Assembly (NCBI RefSeq): GCF_002287175.1
Contig: NZ_LMVM01000001.1
Span: 186,001 to 250,000, forward strand
Reading direction: 5' to 3'
DNA length: 64,000 nt
DNA from: Methanobacterium bryantii
GTDB lineage: Archaea; Methanobacteriota; Methanobacteria; Methanobacteriales; Methanobacteriaceae
Position 1 is the first letter of the stretch. Each line of letters opens with the position of its first letter. A program made the position numbers and the translations under genes. The notes below the pieces were generated by a model. The model made no database searches. It saw only the letters and a list, made by a program, of their open reading frames with translations, and was not told the DNA's origin. Positions 7,848-17,269 of this stretch are shown here, in pieces.

Positions 7848-7924
7848 TTAAGTTGCATTGAAAGCCGAAGGAACCACAAGTGTTATCAACAGGAGGTTCA
7901 TTAATAGGAGTACCTGCAACTTAA
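7848..7924 (+). other. Structured element after feoB, possible transcript 3' end or coding relic
   Basis: TTAAGTTGCA (7848-7857) pairs perfectly with TGCAACTTAA (7915-7924), enclosing an inner GAACC/GGTTC stem (7871-7875, 7895-7899). A T-rich run follows at 7930-7940, so this could fold at the end of the feo transcript. Translated in the frame of the preceding small ORF it reads VALKAEGTTSV; a similar VALAHRGTSNV can be read at 8345-8377, which suggests remnants of one coding family instead. The remainder of 7831-8511 holds the inverted-repeat arm and a palindromic element, with no complete gene. Confidence 0.3.
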
Positions 7925-7970
7925 ATACCCTTATTTTTTATTTAATATTAATCAGTTTATTTTAAAGCCG

Positions 7971-8066
7971 CTCATGTATGGAGTATTGTGCATAATACTA
8001 CTTGTTAAATAAATGGACTTTTTTAAAACAATTTCAACAAATTAACATGTAAACATGTTAATGAAG
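7971..8066 (-). repeat. Right arm of the long inverted repeat flanking the feo region
   Basis: The reverse complement of this segment aligns with 799-917. The middle block (8007-8037) is nearly identical to 830-862, and the block at 7971-8005 matches 883-917 with two or three mismatches. The block at 8041-8066 contains a palindrome around ATTAACATG and CATGTTAAT that is eight bases longer than in the left arm. Confidence 0.7.
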
Positions 8067-8124
8067 TATAAACCTACACATGATAATTGACATGTAAAAA
8101 TCTCTCAAAAAACCGAAGCTTGTG

Positions 8125-8282
8125 AAAATTGAAAATCCCTCAAAATCTGTCAAAATTTATAATTTTGACGCGACAAACATTTTATGTTTGTAAGCTTTGA
8201 TTTTGGGGCAGAAAAAATCAAAGATTTTTTCATGCTTCGATTTTCAAACTCGCAAATGAAATTTGCGAGAATTTTCAATTTT
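8125..8282. repeat. Multi-branched palindromic element (copy E)
   Basis: A perfect 12-bp outer stem (AAAATTGAAAAT at 8125-8136 with 8271-8282) encloses four hairpins, each with a 3-nt loop: 8149-8169 (loop TAT), 8173-8191 (TTT), 8211-8231 (AAA) and 8249-8269 (GAA). Arms are 8-9 bp and perfect. GGGGCA at 8205-8210 recalls the GGGGCATG word of the 32.6 kb copy. It lies between the right inverted-repeat arm and the flavoprotein gene. Confidence 0.65.
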
Positions 8283-8511
8283 TGACAGTTTTCTCGGGCT
8301 TTTTCATCTTTAATAATTGGATTTTTCATGTTTTGTTTCAGTTGCCCTAGCCCACAGAGGAACCAGCAATGTTTCAGGTACGCCCGTTAATTTTTGTTCC
8401 ATGTTTTAGCACCTTGGATATTAAGATTTAATAGTTAGTATTTAGTTTATATAATGTGTTTCTGTCTCAATTTGATCAATAATTTATAAAATTACAGACA
8501 AAATTAATACT

Positions 8512-9579
8512 ATGGGAGAGATACAAATTTTAGGTGCAGGCCCTGCGGGGTTATCTGCAGCCATAAATCTTGCTCGATCTGGTTATAATGTAGATATTTT
8601 CGAAAAAAGTACAGATGTAGGTTCAAGATTCCACGGAGACTTTCAGGGACTTGAAAACTGGTCTGATAAAGAAGATGTGCTTAAGTTATTTAATGATATG
8701 AATATTGATGTCAATTTTAAATATGATCCTTTCTTGAAACTTAAAATATTTAATGAATCTAAAATATGGGATTTTAGATGTAAAAGGCCTGCGTTTTATC
8801 TTGTTAAGAGAGGATCAAAAGAAGAAACTTTAGACACAGCTTTAAAAAATCAAGCTTTGGATCTGGGAGTAAATATTCATTTTAATGAAAAAATCCGGGA
8901 AAAGGAAGCTGATATCATCGCAACGGGACCTATAAAAGATAAAATTTATGCTGCAGCAAAGGGAATTACCTTTAATACATTCTCTCAAAATATGGCCGTT
9001 GGCATTGTTAACAATAATGCAGCTTTAAATGGTTATTCTTACCTTTTAATTGCAGGTGGACAGGGCTGCATGGCCACTGTCTTATTCAATAATTTTAACA
9101 ACATGGACTCTTATTTTAAACAAACAAAAAAGATTTTTAATAATAAGTTTGATTTGAATTTGAAAGAAACATGTAATATTGGTGGTATAGGTAGTTTTTC
9201 ATATGAAAATATTTTTAAACGAGGTAAAAGTTTATATGTGGGCGAAGCCGCGGGTCTGCAGGACTTTTTATGGGGCTTTGGAATTAAAAGCGCTGTGACA
9301 TCAGGATACCTTGCTGCAAAAAGTATAATCAATGGAAAAGATTACCAGAAATGTGCAGAAAAATTTTTTGAGGATAAAGTAAAAGCAGGTATGGTTAACC
9401 GTTATTTATGGGAACGATTCTGTTTTTTAGATTATTCTTTTATTGTAAACAGAATTCATAGGGCAAAAGATCCCCTTAAATTCCTTAATTATTTTTACAA
9501 TGCCAATTTTATTCATAAAATGATTTATCCATTTGCTCACAGATATTTAAAGAAAAAATATGAAATTTTAAGTATTTAA
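8512..9579 (+). CDS. FAD-dependent oxidoreductase, geranylgeranyl-reductase-like
   Basis: A 355-residue flavoprotein with an N-terminal Rossmann dinucleotide motif (ILGAGPAGLSAAINLARSG, residues 5-23) followed by an acidic strand end (DIFEKS). The GEAAGLQDFLWGFGIKSAVTSG segment near residue 245 is the FAD-contacting GD/GE motif of the p-hydroxybenzoate hydroxylase/geranylgeranyl reductase fold. Relatives reduce isoprenoid chains or other lipids, but the substrate here cannot be inferred. It is transcribed alone. No strong ribosome site precedes the ATG; a TATA-like sequence is near 8448-8456. Confidence 0.65.
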   Translation: MGEIQILGAGPAGLSAAINLARSGYNVDIFEKSTDVGSRFHGDFQGLENWSDKEDVLKLFNDMNIDVNFKYDPFLKLKIFNESKIWDFRCKRPAFYLVKRGSKEETLDTALKNQALDLGVNIHFNEKIREKEADIIATGPIKDKIYAAAKGITFNTFSQNMAVGIVNNNAALNGYSYLLIAGGQGCMATVLFNNFNNMDSYFKQTKKIFNNKFDLNLKETCNIGGIGSFSYENIFKRGKSLYVGEAAGLQDFLWGFGIKSAVTSGYLAAKSIINGKDYQKCAEKFFEDKVKAGMVNRYLWERFCFLDYSFIVNRIHRAKDPLKFLNYFYNANFIHKMIYPFAHRYLKKKYEILSI

Positions 9580-9672
9580 CTTTTTTAAAAAGAATATCTA
9601 TAAAGAAAATACAGTTAAATAATTTATAAATATTAAATTTAGATTAAGTCGATTTTATTGGGAGCGTTATCC

Positions 9673-11280
9673 ATGATCAGAGGCAATTTAGTTAACCCGT
9701 TTACTGAAGAGATCTATCCTGCAGAAATAGAAGTACGTGGCGGGATGGTAGAATGCGTGAGGCAAGTTGAAGGTAAATTTAACCAGTATATTTTACCTGG
9801 ATTTATCGATGCACACATACACATCGAAAGCTCGATGCTTACGCCTTCAAGGTTTGCAGAAGCAGTTGTACCACACGGAACAACGTCTGTTGTATCAGAT
9901 CCTCATGAAATTGCCAATGTTCTGGGAATCCCTGGAATAAAGTATATGATTGAGGATGCATCGACTGTTCCGCTTAAAGTGTTTTTTACAGCCCCTTCAT
10001 GTGTTCCTGCAACGCCGTTTGAAACTTCTGGCGCAGTAATTAGCTCAAAAGAAATAGATAAACTTCTTAAATATGGTGAAATGGTTGCACTTGGGGAAAT
10101 GATGAATTTTCCAGGAGTTTTGTCGGATGATCCTGAAGTTATGGCTAAAATTGCTGCCGCAAAAAATTACGGAAAGCCTGTAGATGGACATGCGCCTCTT
10201 TTAAGTGGAAATGGCCTCTGTAAGTATATTGCAGCAGGTATTTCAACTGATCATGAATGCATATTGAAAGAGGAAGTAATTGAAAAAAGAAAGCTTGGAA
10301 TGAAGGTGATGCTCCGGCAGGGTTCATCTGCAAAAAATTTAGCGGATTTAATAAGTGCCGGCGGTGATTTCATCATATCTGATGATAAACATCCTGAAGA
10401 TCTCTTAAAAGGGCATGTTAATTTAATGCTGAAGGAAGCTGTTGAACTGGGAGAAGATCCTGTTAAAGCAGTTAAGATGGTAACTATTAATCCTGCAGCT
10501 CATTATGGCTTAAATACTGGATTAATTGCTCCTGGAAAATCTGCAGATATGATCGTAGTTGATGATCTTGTAAATTTCAATGTAAAAGAAGTTTATATTG
10601 ATGGAAATATCGCTGCACATGAAGGAAAAGCGCTATTTTCTGTTAATCCCGTTGAACTTGAAACTACATTTAAAATAAGTTCTAAAGAACCAGCAGATTT
10701 TGAAATTTCATCTTCTAAAGGTGAAGAAAAAGTAAGGGTAATTGATGTACGTGAGGGGCAGCTGCTTACTGGAGAATCTGAAGCAGTATTAAATGTTGCC
10801 TATGGTAAAATAGAGCCCAATGTAGAAAATGATATTTTAAAAATAGCAGTTCTTGAAAGATACGGCCATAACAAAATGGCAAATGCATTTGTCAATGGAT
10901 TTGGACTTAAAAAGGGAGCAATTGCATCAAGTGTGGCCCATGATTCACATAATATCATTGCAGTTGGAACAAATAGTCAGGATATGGCAGATGCTGTTAA
11001 TAGTCTTGTTAAAACTAACGGCGGACTTGTAACTGCATCTGATGGGTGTATCCATTCTCTAAAACTCCCAATAGGTGGTTTGATGAGTATGAAATCTGCT
11101 GGAGATGTGGCTTTTAAACTTGAAGTTTTACACGATGCTCTGGGTGATATGGGATGCAAGCTGGATTCACCTTTTATGACCATGTCATTTTTAGCCCTTC
11201 TGGTAATTCCCAAACTAAAAATAAGTGATATGGGGCTATTTGATGTTGAAAAATTTGATTTTGTGGATGTTGTAAAGTGA
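9673..11280 (+). CDS. ade: Adenine deaminase
   Basis: Converts adenine to hypoxanthine and ammonia in purine salvage. The amidohydrolase signature is complete: PGFIDAHIHIESSM (metal-binding HxH), DPHEIANV, DGHAP, STDHE and SDDKHPEDL, with the Ade-specific C-terminal domain containing VAHDSHNI and IGGLMS. The ATG at 9673 follows TTGGGAG at nine bases and gives 535 residues, normal for the family; a TTG at 9658 overlaps the ribosome site. The next gene begins 14 bp downstream, so they are likely co-transcribed. Two GMP synthase subunits elsewhere in the window also serve purine metabolism. Confidence 0.93.
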   Translation: MIRGNLVNPFTEEIYPAEIEVRGGMVECVRQVEGKFNQYILPGFIDAHIHIESSMLTPSRFAEAVVPHGTTSVVSDPHEIANVLGIPGIKYMIEDASTVPLKVFFTAPSCVPATPFETSGAVISSKEIDKLLKYGEMVALGEMMNFPGVLSDDPEVMAKIAAAKNYGKPVDGHAPLLSGNGLCKYIAAGISTDHECILKEEVIEKRKLGMKVMLRQGSSAKNLADLISAGGDFIISDDKHPEDLLKGHVNLMLKEAVELGEDPVKAVKMVTINPAAHYGLNTGLIAPGKSADMIVVDDLVNFNVKEVYIDGNIAAHEGKALFSVNPVELETTFKISSKEPADFEISSSKGEEKVRVIDVREGQLLTGESEAVLNVAYGKIEPNVENDILKIAVLERYGHNKMANAFVNGFGLKKGAIASSVAHDSHNIIAVGTNSQDMADAVNSLVKTNGGLVTASDGCIHSLKLPIGGLMSMKSAGDVAFKLEVLHDALGDMGCKLDSPFMTMSFLALLVIPKLKISDMGLFDVEKFDFVDVVK

Positions 11281-11293
11281 ATCTGGTGATCTC

Positions 11294-12172
11294 ATGAAAG
11301 TTATACCGCTTGCCTTTGAAAGTATGGGTGTAAGATCCATGGCCACATTCGTTGAAACTGACCAGAAAATACTTATTGACCCTGGAACATCTGTAGCCCC
11401 TAAAAGGTTTGGATATCCTCCATGGAAGTATGAATTTGACGCTTTACATGAGACGAGAGCTAGAATTGAAAAGTATGCAGAAAAAGCAAACATCGTCACT
11501 ATTAGCCATTATCACCATGACCATTACACTCCATTTGAACTTGGAAAATTTCTGGATTCTTCGCCTAGAGCAGCAGAGAAACTGTATCAAGGAAAAAAGT
11601 TATTTATTAAACACCCCACTTCTCAAATCAACAAAAGCCAGCAAAAGCGTGCCGCTGAATTTTTAAAGAATTTGGAAGGATTGAACTGCGAAGTATCATA
11701 TGCAGATGGTAAATCATTTGAAGTGGGAGATACATCTATTAAATTTTCAGATCCGCTTCCTCACGGTTCGCAGGGAAGTAAATTGGGTTATGTAGTAGCT
11801 GTAACAATTAATTGGAATGAAAAAACTTTTATGCATGCATCTGACGTCCAAGGTCCTATTTCTAGGGAATCAAAGGATCTTATTCTCGAAGAAAAACCAG
11901 ATATACTGGTATTAAGCGGCCCTCCTATTTATCTTGCAGGATATGCCGTTGAGAGAAAAGATATTGAAAAAGCTCGAATCAATTTAATTGAAATAGTGGA
12001 AAAAATACCTAAAGTGGTATTGGACCATCACCTTTTAAGGAGTACGAGATATACCAATTTTGTAAATTCAGTAGTGAAGGAATCTGGTGGCGAAATAATA
12101 GTAGCATCTCAAATCGTAGGTAAAGAACCTGATTTGTTAGAGGCAAGACGGAAACAATTTTATAGAACTTAA
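11294..12172 (+). CDS. UPF0282 family metallo-beta-lactamase-fold protein
   Basis: A 292-residue protein of the archaeal UPF0282 family. The metal-binding motif SHYHHDHYTP sits near residue 75, with LPHGSQG, ASDVQGP and LDHHLLRS as further likely metal or active-site segments of the MBL fold. Start ATG follows GTGATCTC. It lies 14 bp after ade in the same direction. The reaction is unknown in the family. Confidence 0.82.
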   Translation: MKVIPLAFESMGVRSMATFVETDQKILIDPGTSVAPKRFGYPPWKYEFDALHETRARIEKYAEKANIVTISHYHHDHYTPFELGKFLDSSPRAAEKLYQGKKLFIKHPTSQINKSQQKRAAEFLKNLEGLNCEVSYADGKSFEVGDTSIKFSDPLPHGSQGSKLGYVVAVTINWNEKTFMHASDVQGPISRESKDLILEEKPDILVLSGPPIYLAGYAVERKDIEKARINLIEIVEKIPKVVLDHHLLRSTRYTNFVNSVVKESGGEIIVASQIVGKEPDLLEARRKQFYRT

Positions 12173-12402
12173 AGTTATTAAGGGCATCTGGTTATTTATT
12201 TAAAAATTTTAAAACATGATGGATGTTAAATCATGTATAATTCACATTATGATGGTTAAATAGCCTTAAAAAAGTAGAATTCTGTTTTATAATAAAAAAA
12301 CTTATATTGTAATAAAAGTAAATATAACTATCTTATTTAGGATAATGCCATTAAATAGCCAATAGTTCAAAATGATAATCTTGAAGACTTAAGGATGATA
12401 AG

Positions 12403-13632
12403 ATGGATGCTAAGTACATTAACGTTCTTTTGATAGAAGATAATCTTACAGACACAGCTTTAATAAGGGAAATGTTAAAGGAAGTACGAAAACCTAGATT
12501 TAAGTTACATAATACGCGCCGCCTTGAGGATGGGTTAAATTATATAGAAAAAAATGGGGCAGATGTGCTGTTACTGGATTTAAACTTACCTGATAGTTTT
12601 GGCTTTGATACATTTCTGAAAGCTAAAGAAAGAGTACCTCAAAGTCCTATAGTTATATTAAGTGCGTTCGATGATGAAGATGTGGCGATTAATGCAGTTA
12701 AAGGTGAAGCACAGGATTATTTAATTAAAGGAAAGGTTGACAGCAGTCTTCTGTCGCGATCTATATCATATGCAATCGAGCGTAAAGCAATTGAGGGTGA
12801 ATTGATACGTCACAGAGATCATCTTGAGGAACTGGTTCAAGAAAGAACAATTGAACTCCGGGAAGCAAATAAAAAGCTTAAAAATGAAATTGAAGAACGT
12901 AAACTGGCTGAAGAGGAGATTAAAGCATCACTTGATGAAAAGAATATACTCCTTGAAGAGATACACCATCGAGTCGAAAATAATTTACAGACAATATCCA
13001 ATCTTATGGGACTAGAATATACTCAGCTCAATGATAAAGAACCTATTGAGATTTATCAGGAAAGCCAAAACCGTGTTAAAACTATAGCTTTAATTCATGA
13101 GACTTTATCTAGGTCTGAAGACTTTGCAATAATTGATTTTAATAAATATGCCTATGATTTAATTAATTACCTGTTTAAGTCATATGCAGTTGATAAAAAT
13201 ATAAATGCAAATATAAATATAGATGGAATTCTGCTGGATATAGATACTGCAGTTCCATGTGGTCTAATTCTAAATGAACTTGTCACCAACTCCATAAAAC
13301 ATGCTTTCCCATCATCGTATTTTGAAGATCGTAAACTCTTAAAAAGTAGATTTACATCCTCATCTAACCGTGAATTTGTAAATGATCAATTTACAGGTCA
13401 AAATGATATAACTGGAGAAATAAATGTTATCTTTACGTTGGATGATGGTAATTTCACATTAAAAGTGAGGGACAATGGAATTGGCTTACCTGATAATATT
13501 GATTTTAGATATGCAGAAACTAGTGGGATGCAACTGGTAAATGCATTGGTGAGACAGCTTGATGGGCTCATTGATCTTGAGAAGGATAATGGTTGTGAAT
13601 TTAAAATTATATTTAGAGAATCCAGTGTATAG
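12403..13632 (+). CDS. Receiver domain fused to HisKA_2-type histidine kinase
   Basis: Residues 1-120 are a response-regulator receiver: acidic pair E12-D13, phospho-acceptor D59 in LLLDLNLPD, and YLIKGK with the conserved lysine. A coiled coil (about 125-180) leads to a HisKA_2 box (LLEEIHHRVENNLQ, about residue 188) and a HATPase domain with N-box LILNELVTNSIKHAFP and G1 box DNGIGLPD. This inverted order, receiver first, fits a phosphorelay component without a membrane sensor. The H-box has E where relatives usually have K (HHRVKNN). AAGGATGAT precedes the ATG. The PAS kinase at 26645 has the same kinase module. Confidence 0.88.
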   Translation: MDAKYINVLLIEDNLTDTALIREMLKEVRKPRFKLHNTRRLEDGLNYIEKNGADVLLLDLNLPDSFGFDTFLKAKERVPQSPIVILSAFDDEDVAINAVKGEAQDYLIKGKVDSSLLSRSISYAIERKAIEGELIRHRDHLEELVQERTIELREANKKLKNEIEERKLAEEEIKASLDEKNILLEEIHHRVENNLQTISNLMGLEYTQLNDKEPIEIYQESQNRVKTIALIHETLSRSEDFAIIDFNKYAYDLINYLFKSYAVDKNINANINIDGILLDIDTAVPCGLILNELVTNSIKHAFPSSYFEDRKLLKSRFTSSSNREFVNDQFTGQNDITGEINVIFTLDDGNFTLKVRDNGIGLPDNIDFRYAETSGMQLVNALVRQLDGLIDLEKDNGCEFKIIFRESSV

Positions 13633-13701
13633 ATAAAATTTTAAAAGTCTATTTTTTTAAATTTATATTTTCATTATATTATTTTTCAATTAAAAGGTTT
13701 A

Positions 13702-14319
13702 TCAGTTGTTTTCAATATATTTTAAAATATTTTGCATCGCTTTTTTATGATCTAAGCTTCCAACACGGTTTACAGTTCTTGACATTTCATGAATTCGTTC
13801 TAAATATTCTTTTGCAGTATTTTCATCTACCATTTTAATTCTTGTTAAATAAACAAGTGATTCTATTATTGCAAAAATGGCCCTGTTTAAAGGTTCAACA
13901 CTTTCTTTTTTAATAATAACTTCATTTACACTGGCTTTTATTATGGTCATCTTGGATTTGCTGATATTATCTTCTTTTTCAATTTCTTTAGTGCGGGTTA
14001 CACTTGCAGTAAAAAAGGCATCTGTATTTTTAATGTAAAACGCATCACAATGCTTTTTAAAATGATCAGAAGAAAGATCTCCAGTGGTGCAACCTACAAA
14101 AACTAGAGGATCTTTTAGTATATTTACAACAAATTGGGAGTTCGTTTTTATATTTTCAAGAGTGTGGGTTCCTTCAAAAAGATTCAGCACGATTTCATTT
14201 TTATTTTTGCAGATAACTCCTATAGGGGCTGCATTTGGTACTCCGTTCCCATTATGAGTGGTTATAATTGTTTCATAGAGTAATCCCTTTTTCATTCCCA
14301 GAGATTCAAGATCTTGCAT
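13702..14319 (-). CDS. DUF447 family flavin-reductase-like protein
   Basis: A 205-residue protein matching archaeal DUF447: the N-terminal part (YETIITTHNGNGVPNAAPIG) resembles the FMN-binding split barrel of flavin reductases, followed by FVGCTTGDLSSDHF and a helical C-terminal part (LNRAIFAIIESLVYLTR). The role is unknown; it is common in methanogens. Start ATG 14319 follows AGGGTGA. Transcribed alone, converging with the receiver-kinase gene. Confidence 0.75.
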   Translation of the reverse strand: MQDLESLGMKKGLLYETIITTHNGNGVPNAAPIGVICKNKNEIVLNLFEGTHTLENIKTNSQFVVNILKDPLVFVGCTTGDLSSDHFKKHCDAFYIKNTDAFFTASVTRTKEIEKEDNISKSKMTIIKASVNEVIIKKESVEPLNRAIFAIIESLVYLTRIKMVDENTAKEYLERIHEMSRTVNRVGSLDHKKAMQNILKYIENN

Positions 14320-14654
14320 ATGTTCACCCTGCTAATTTAGTTAAATTTATGTCATTTGATTTATTTAGTACTGTTAATAAATTTAATTATGCGGTGAAGA
14401 ATCTATTTTGTAGGTTAAACTAATTATAACGAGCTATTTAAAGTTTAATTATGTTAAAACAGATTTTAAATTATAATAAGAAAATAGGTAAGCTGATTTA
14501 ATATAAAATTAAATATGATTTAAATTGTTTTATCCGTATCTCTGCCTTTAGATATATAATGCCTGTTAATGACGGTGTAGATTATATTATGTAAAATTAG
14601 TGTATGATTAATTTAATTTTAACTTGAAATAAAATTAAATATGAGGTAATTGTT
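14320..14654. other. Intergenic region with a short imperfect duplication
   Basis: AT-rich. The stretch at about 14508-14554 resembles 14632-14678, which contains the 3' end of the following small membrane gene; both contain AAATTAAATATGA and TTGTTTTATCCGTATCT. The upstream copy is probably a partial duplicate of that gene end. No further gene is visible. Confidence 0.4.
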
Positions 14655-14807
14655 TTATCCGTATCTGTCCCTGCCTTTTAAAAAGATATACACGATAAAG
14701 GCTATGACAAGTATAATGATTATTGGTAGCAAGAACCATATTATCTTGAGTAAAATTACTGCAACTATAATAGCTATTATTATATATATGATATCTCTAA
14801 ATTCCAT
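14655..14807 (-). CDS. Small hydrophobic membrane protein
   Basis: Starting at ATG 14807 (TAGGA upstream) this gives a 50-residue protein, MEFRDI then two back-to-back hydrophobic stretches of Ile, Leu and Val, ending KGRDRYG. A frame extending to 14840 exists but lacks a better ribosome site. It is a one- or two-pass membrane peptide of unknown role. Confidence 0.45.
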   Translation of the reverse strand: MEFRDIIYIIIAIIVAVILLKIIWFLLPIIIILVIAFIVYIFLKGRDRYG

Positions 14808-14895
14808 ATATCCTAATTGTATTTTAATATATTTATACATTTTTATGTTTCACATGACTTAATTTACTAATAAAACAATATTTGGGAGATATATA

Positions 14896-15465
14896 ATGAA
14901 AATACTTGTTATAAATAATCATGGACAGTACAATCACAGAATTCATAGAACATTACATTATTTAAAGATTCCTTCAGAATTAATTCCTAATTCAACATCT
15001 ATTGATGAAATAAATGAAAAAGAACCAGTAGGCCTCATACTAGGTGGAGGACCGTCTATAGAACGGGCTGGAAATTGTTTTGAATATGTTAAAGAATTGG
15101 ATTATCCTATTTTAGGAATTTGTCTTGGCCATCAAATAATAGCAAAAGCTTATGGTGGAGAAGTAGGATCTGCAGGGATGGAAAGTTATGCAAAAATTGA
15201 AATTACCATAAAAGAAGAGAATGATATCTTTAAGGGACTTGGAGATACCATGAAAGTCTGGACATCCCATAAAGATGAAGTTACAACATTACCTGAAGGT
15301 TTTAAACTACTTGCAACATCTCCAATTTGTGAAATTGAAGCAATGAAGCATGAAACTAAACCTTTATATGGTATACAGTTCCACCCTGAAGTTCATCATA
15401 CTGAAAATGGGCCAAAACTACTGGAAAATTTCTATGAATTTTGTAAGAATTACTCCAGTCAGTAA
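14896..15465 (+). CDS. guaAA: GMP synthase subunit A (glutamine amidotransferase)
   Basis: The class I glutamine amidotransferase that supplies ammonia to convert XMP into GMP. Catalytic Cys is in GICLGHQ (about residue 77), and the His-Glu pair is in IQFHPEVHHTE near residue 160; GGGPSIERAG is the oxyanion-region strand. At 189 residues it is the archaeal stand-alone subunit. GGGAGATAT precedes the ATG. The ATP-pyrophosphatase partner guaAB lies at 23623, 8.2 kb away on the same strand, separated by minus-strand envelope genes. Confidence 0.93.
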   Translation: MKILVINNHGQYNHRIHRTLHYLKIPSELIPNSTSIDEINEKEPVGLILGGGPSIERAGNCFEYVKELDYPILGICLGHQIIAKAYGGEVGSAGMESYAKIEITIKEENDIFKGLGDTMKVWTSHKDEVTTLPEGFKLLATSPICEIEAMKHETKPLYGIQFHPEVHHTENGPKLLENFYEFCKNYSSQ

Positions 15466-15540
15466 AAAATAAATTAATTCACTTTTTAAATTTTGAAAAT
15501 AAAATTAAAAGAAATTAGTGCCATTTTAGGCGCTAAATAT

Positions 15541-17151
15541 TTATTTTTCTTCATGATATTCTTCTTCGGTATTTATACACCAGAGATTATCTTTAGAAGT
15601 AACTCCTTTTATGATATTGTCAACTGCAGTCATTGCGGTAAGCATAGAATGGTCCATGTTGTTGTACCTATGCATTCCGTTCCTTCCAATTAAAAATAGG
15701 TTCTCAAACTTATTTGTGAAGTCTTTAACAGTGTCAAACTGGTCGTAAGTACCAAAGTATGCAGGATAAGTTTTTTGAACTCGTATTACCACGTTGTCAA
15801 GCACGTCCTTTTTGTCGATGATGTCAATTTTTACAAGTTCGTCTATGGCAAATTTTGAGAAGTCTTCATCGCTCATAGTCCAGTATTCATCTCCTTCATC
15901 ACAGAAGTATTCAAGACCAATCCATGTTTTAGAATCATCATTTACAAGATAAGGGCTCCAGTTGTTGAATATTTGAAGCCTACCAATTTTAACATCACGT
16001 TCCTGTATATAAATCCAGTTATCAGGGACTATATTATTGATGGTTTTTTGATTAGTCTTATTTTTTATTTTAAGTTCATTTAAAAGTAATCCTACTGTAA
16101 TAAAGTCACGGTATATCAATCCGTTTGCAACATCCTGAACATTTTGAGGTACATTTTCTGTAGCGTTAATTAAATCTTTAACTGGCATTGTTGAGAAGAA
16201 ATAATCTCCTTCTACTGATTTTATTTCACCTGTTTTGGCGTCTTTAATTTTAATTTGCTTTACTCCGTTATTATCGTGTTCAATTCCAACAGCTTCCTGA
16301 TTGAAGTGTATTTCGCCCCCGTTTTCAGTGATAATTCTTGCTACTTCTTCCCATATTTGTCCTGGTCCATATTTTGGGTACATAAATTGTCCTATTAAGC
16401 TTGTTTCTACGTTTTTCTGTGCTATAGAATCGTTTTTTGAAAATCCGCTTTTTAATGCATGGGTGACAACTTTAGTTATGGATAAGCCTTTTACCCTTTG
16501 GGCTCCAAAATCGGGTGCAATCTCACTGCAGGGAACTCCCCATAGTTTTATATTATAATCATCAAAGAAAGTACCGTAAAGTTCTTTACCAAACCTGTTG
16601 ATATAAAAGTCTTCGAGGGTATTTTCCTCTTTAATCGGAGATATTGTGACTTTAGCGTAACTTAGGCCTATCTTAATCATTCTTAAGGCGCCTAAATTTC
16701 GAATGGTGTTGGAATTTAATTTAACAGGGTAATCAAAAAATTTTCTAAGGAAATAAATCCTTGAAAGACGCCCTCTGTTAAGCATTACTTTATCTTCTTT
16801 TTCAGGATCAGGTGCTGCAATTTTTTTAGCTTCTTTTTGCCCTATTTCTCTTTTTAAGCATTCTTTCTCCAATGGAACTTCTCTTCCAAGGGTTAAATCG
16901 TCTTTTGCAGGTGTCCCTTGTAGCGGCATGATATTCTGCCACCATTTCATAACTCGATCATTTTTTGAAAAGAATCTGTGACCGCCTATGTCTATATGAT
17001 TGCCCTTATATTCAACGGTTTTTGAGATTCCTCCAATATCTTCGCTTTTTTCATAGATAATTGGTTTGATATCAGTTTTGTCGAGTAATTCATAAGCTGC
17101 AGTTAATCCTGCAGGTCCTGCTCCTATTATAATCGCTTTTTTTTGACTCAT
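15541..17151 (-). CDS. NAD(P)/FAD-dependent oxidoreductase, UDP-galactopyranose-mutase-like
   Basis: A 536-residue flavoprotein with IIIGAGPAGLTAAYELL at the N-terminus, a GG doublet motif (DIGGHRFFSKN) and FLIGRNGMHRYNNMDHSM at the C-terminus, the FAD-binding end of UDP-galactopyranose mutase and protoporphyrinogen-oxidase-like proteins. The RYNNMDHS pattern is frequent in sugar-nucleotide-modifying members. GGAGTACC precedes the ATG. Its neighbours are GtrA and two DUF2142 membrane proteins, suggesting work on a surface polysaccharide or glycolipid. The substrate is not defined. Confidence 0.75.
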   Translation of the reverse strand: MSQKKAIIIGAGPAGLTAAYELLDKTDIKPIIYEKSEDIGGISKTVEYKGNHIDIGGHRFFSKNDRVMKWWQNIMPLQGTPAKDDLTLGREVPLEKECLKREIGQKEAKKIAAPDPEKEDKVMLNRGRLSRIYFLRKFFDYPVKLNSNTIRNLGALRMIKIGLSYAKVTISPIKEENTLEDFYINRFGKELYGTFFDDYNIKLWGVPCSEIAPDFGAQRVKGLSITKVVTHALKSGFSKNDSIAQKNVETSLIGQFMYPKYGPGQIWEEVARIITENGGEIHFNQEAVGIEHDNNGVKQIKIKDAKTGEIKSVEGDYFFSTMPVKDLINATENVPQNVQDVANGLIYRDFITVGLLLNELKIKNKTNQKTINNIVPDNWIYIQERDVKIGRLQIFNNWSPYLVNDDSKTWIGLEYFCDEGDEYWTMSDEDFSKFAIDELVKIDIIDKKDVLDNVVIRVQKTYPAYFGTYDQFDTVKDFTNKFENLFLIGRNGMHRYNNMDHSMLTAMTAVDNIIKGVTSKDNLWCINTEEEYHEEK

Positions 17152-17269
17152 ATCGGTACTCCTTGATTAAATCATTGTATTTTGATTATTATCGACGTTT
17201 TTACTAAGCATCGCTTTTAGTATACTAACTATTTTTATAATTGCAATTTTTGACTAATAATATTGTGTA

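Noticed and set aside
799..8066. Composite transposon
   Set aside because: No transposase or integrase is encoded between or near the arms, and no flanking target duplication was identified.
8125..8282. CRISPR array
   Set aside because: The repeats are inverted, differ in sequence from one another and have no constant direct repeat or spacer pattern; no cas genes are present.
7848..8390. Known riboswitch
   Set aside because: The 10-bp closing stem is good, but no class consensus was recognised and the element lies after feoB, not before a gene.
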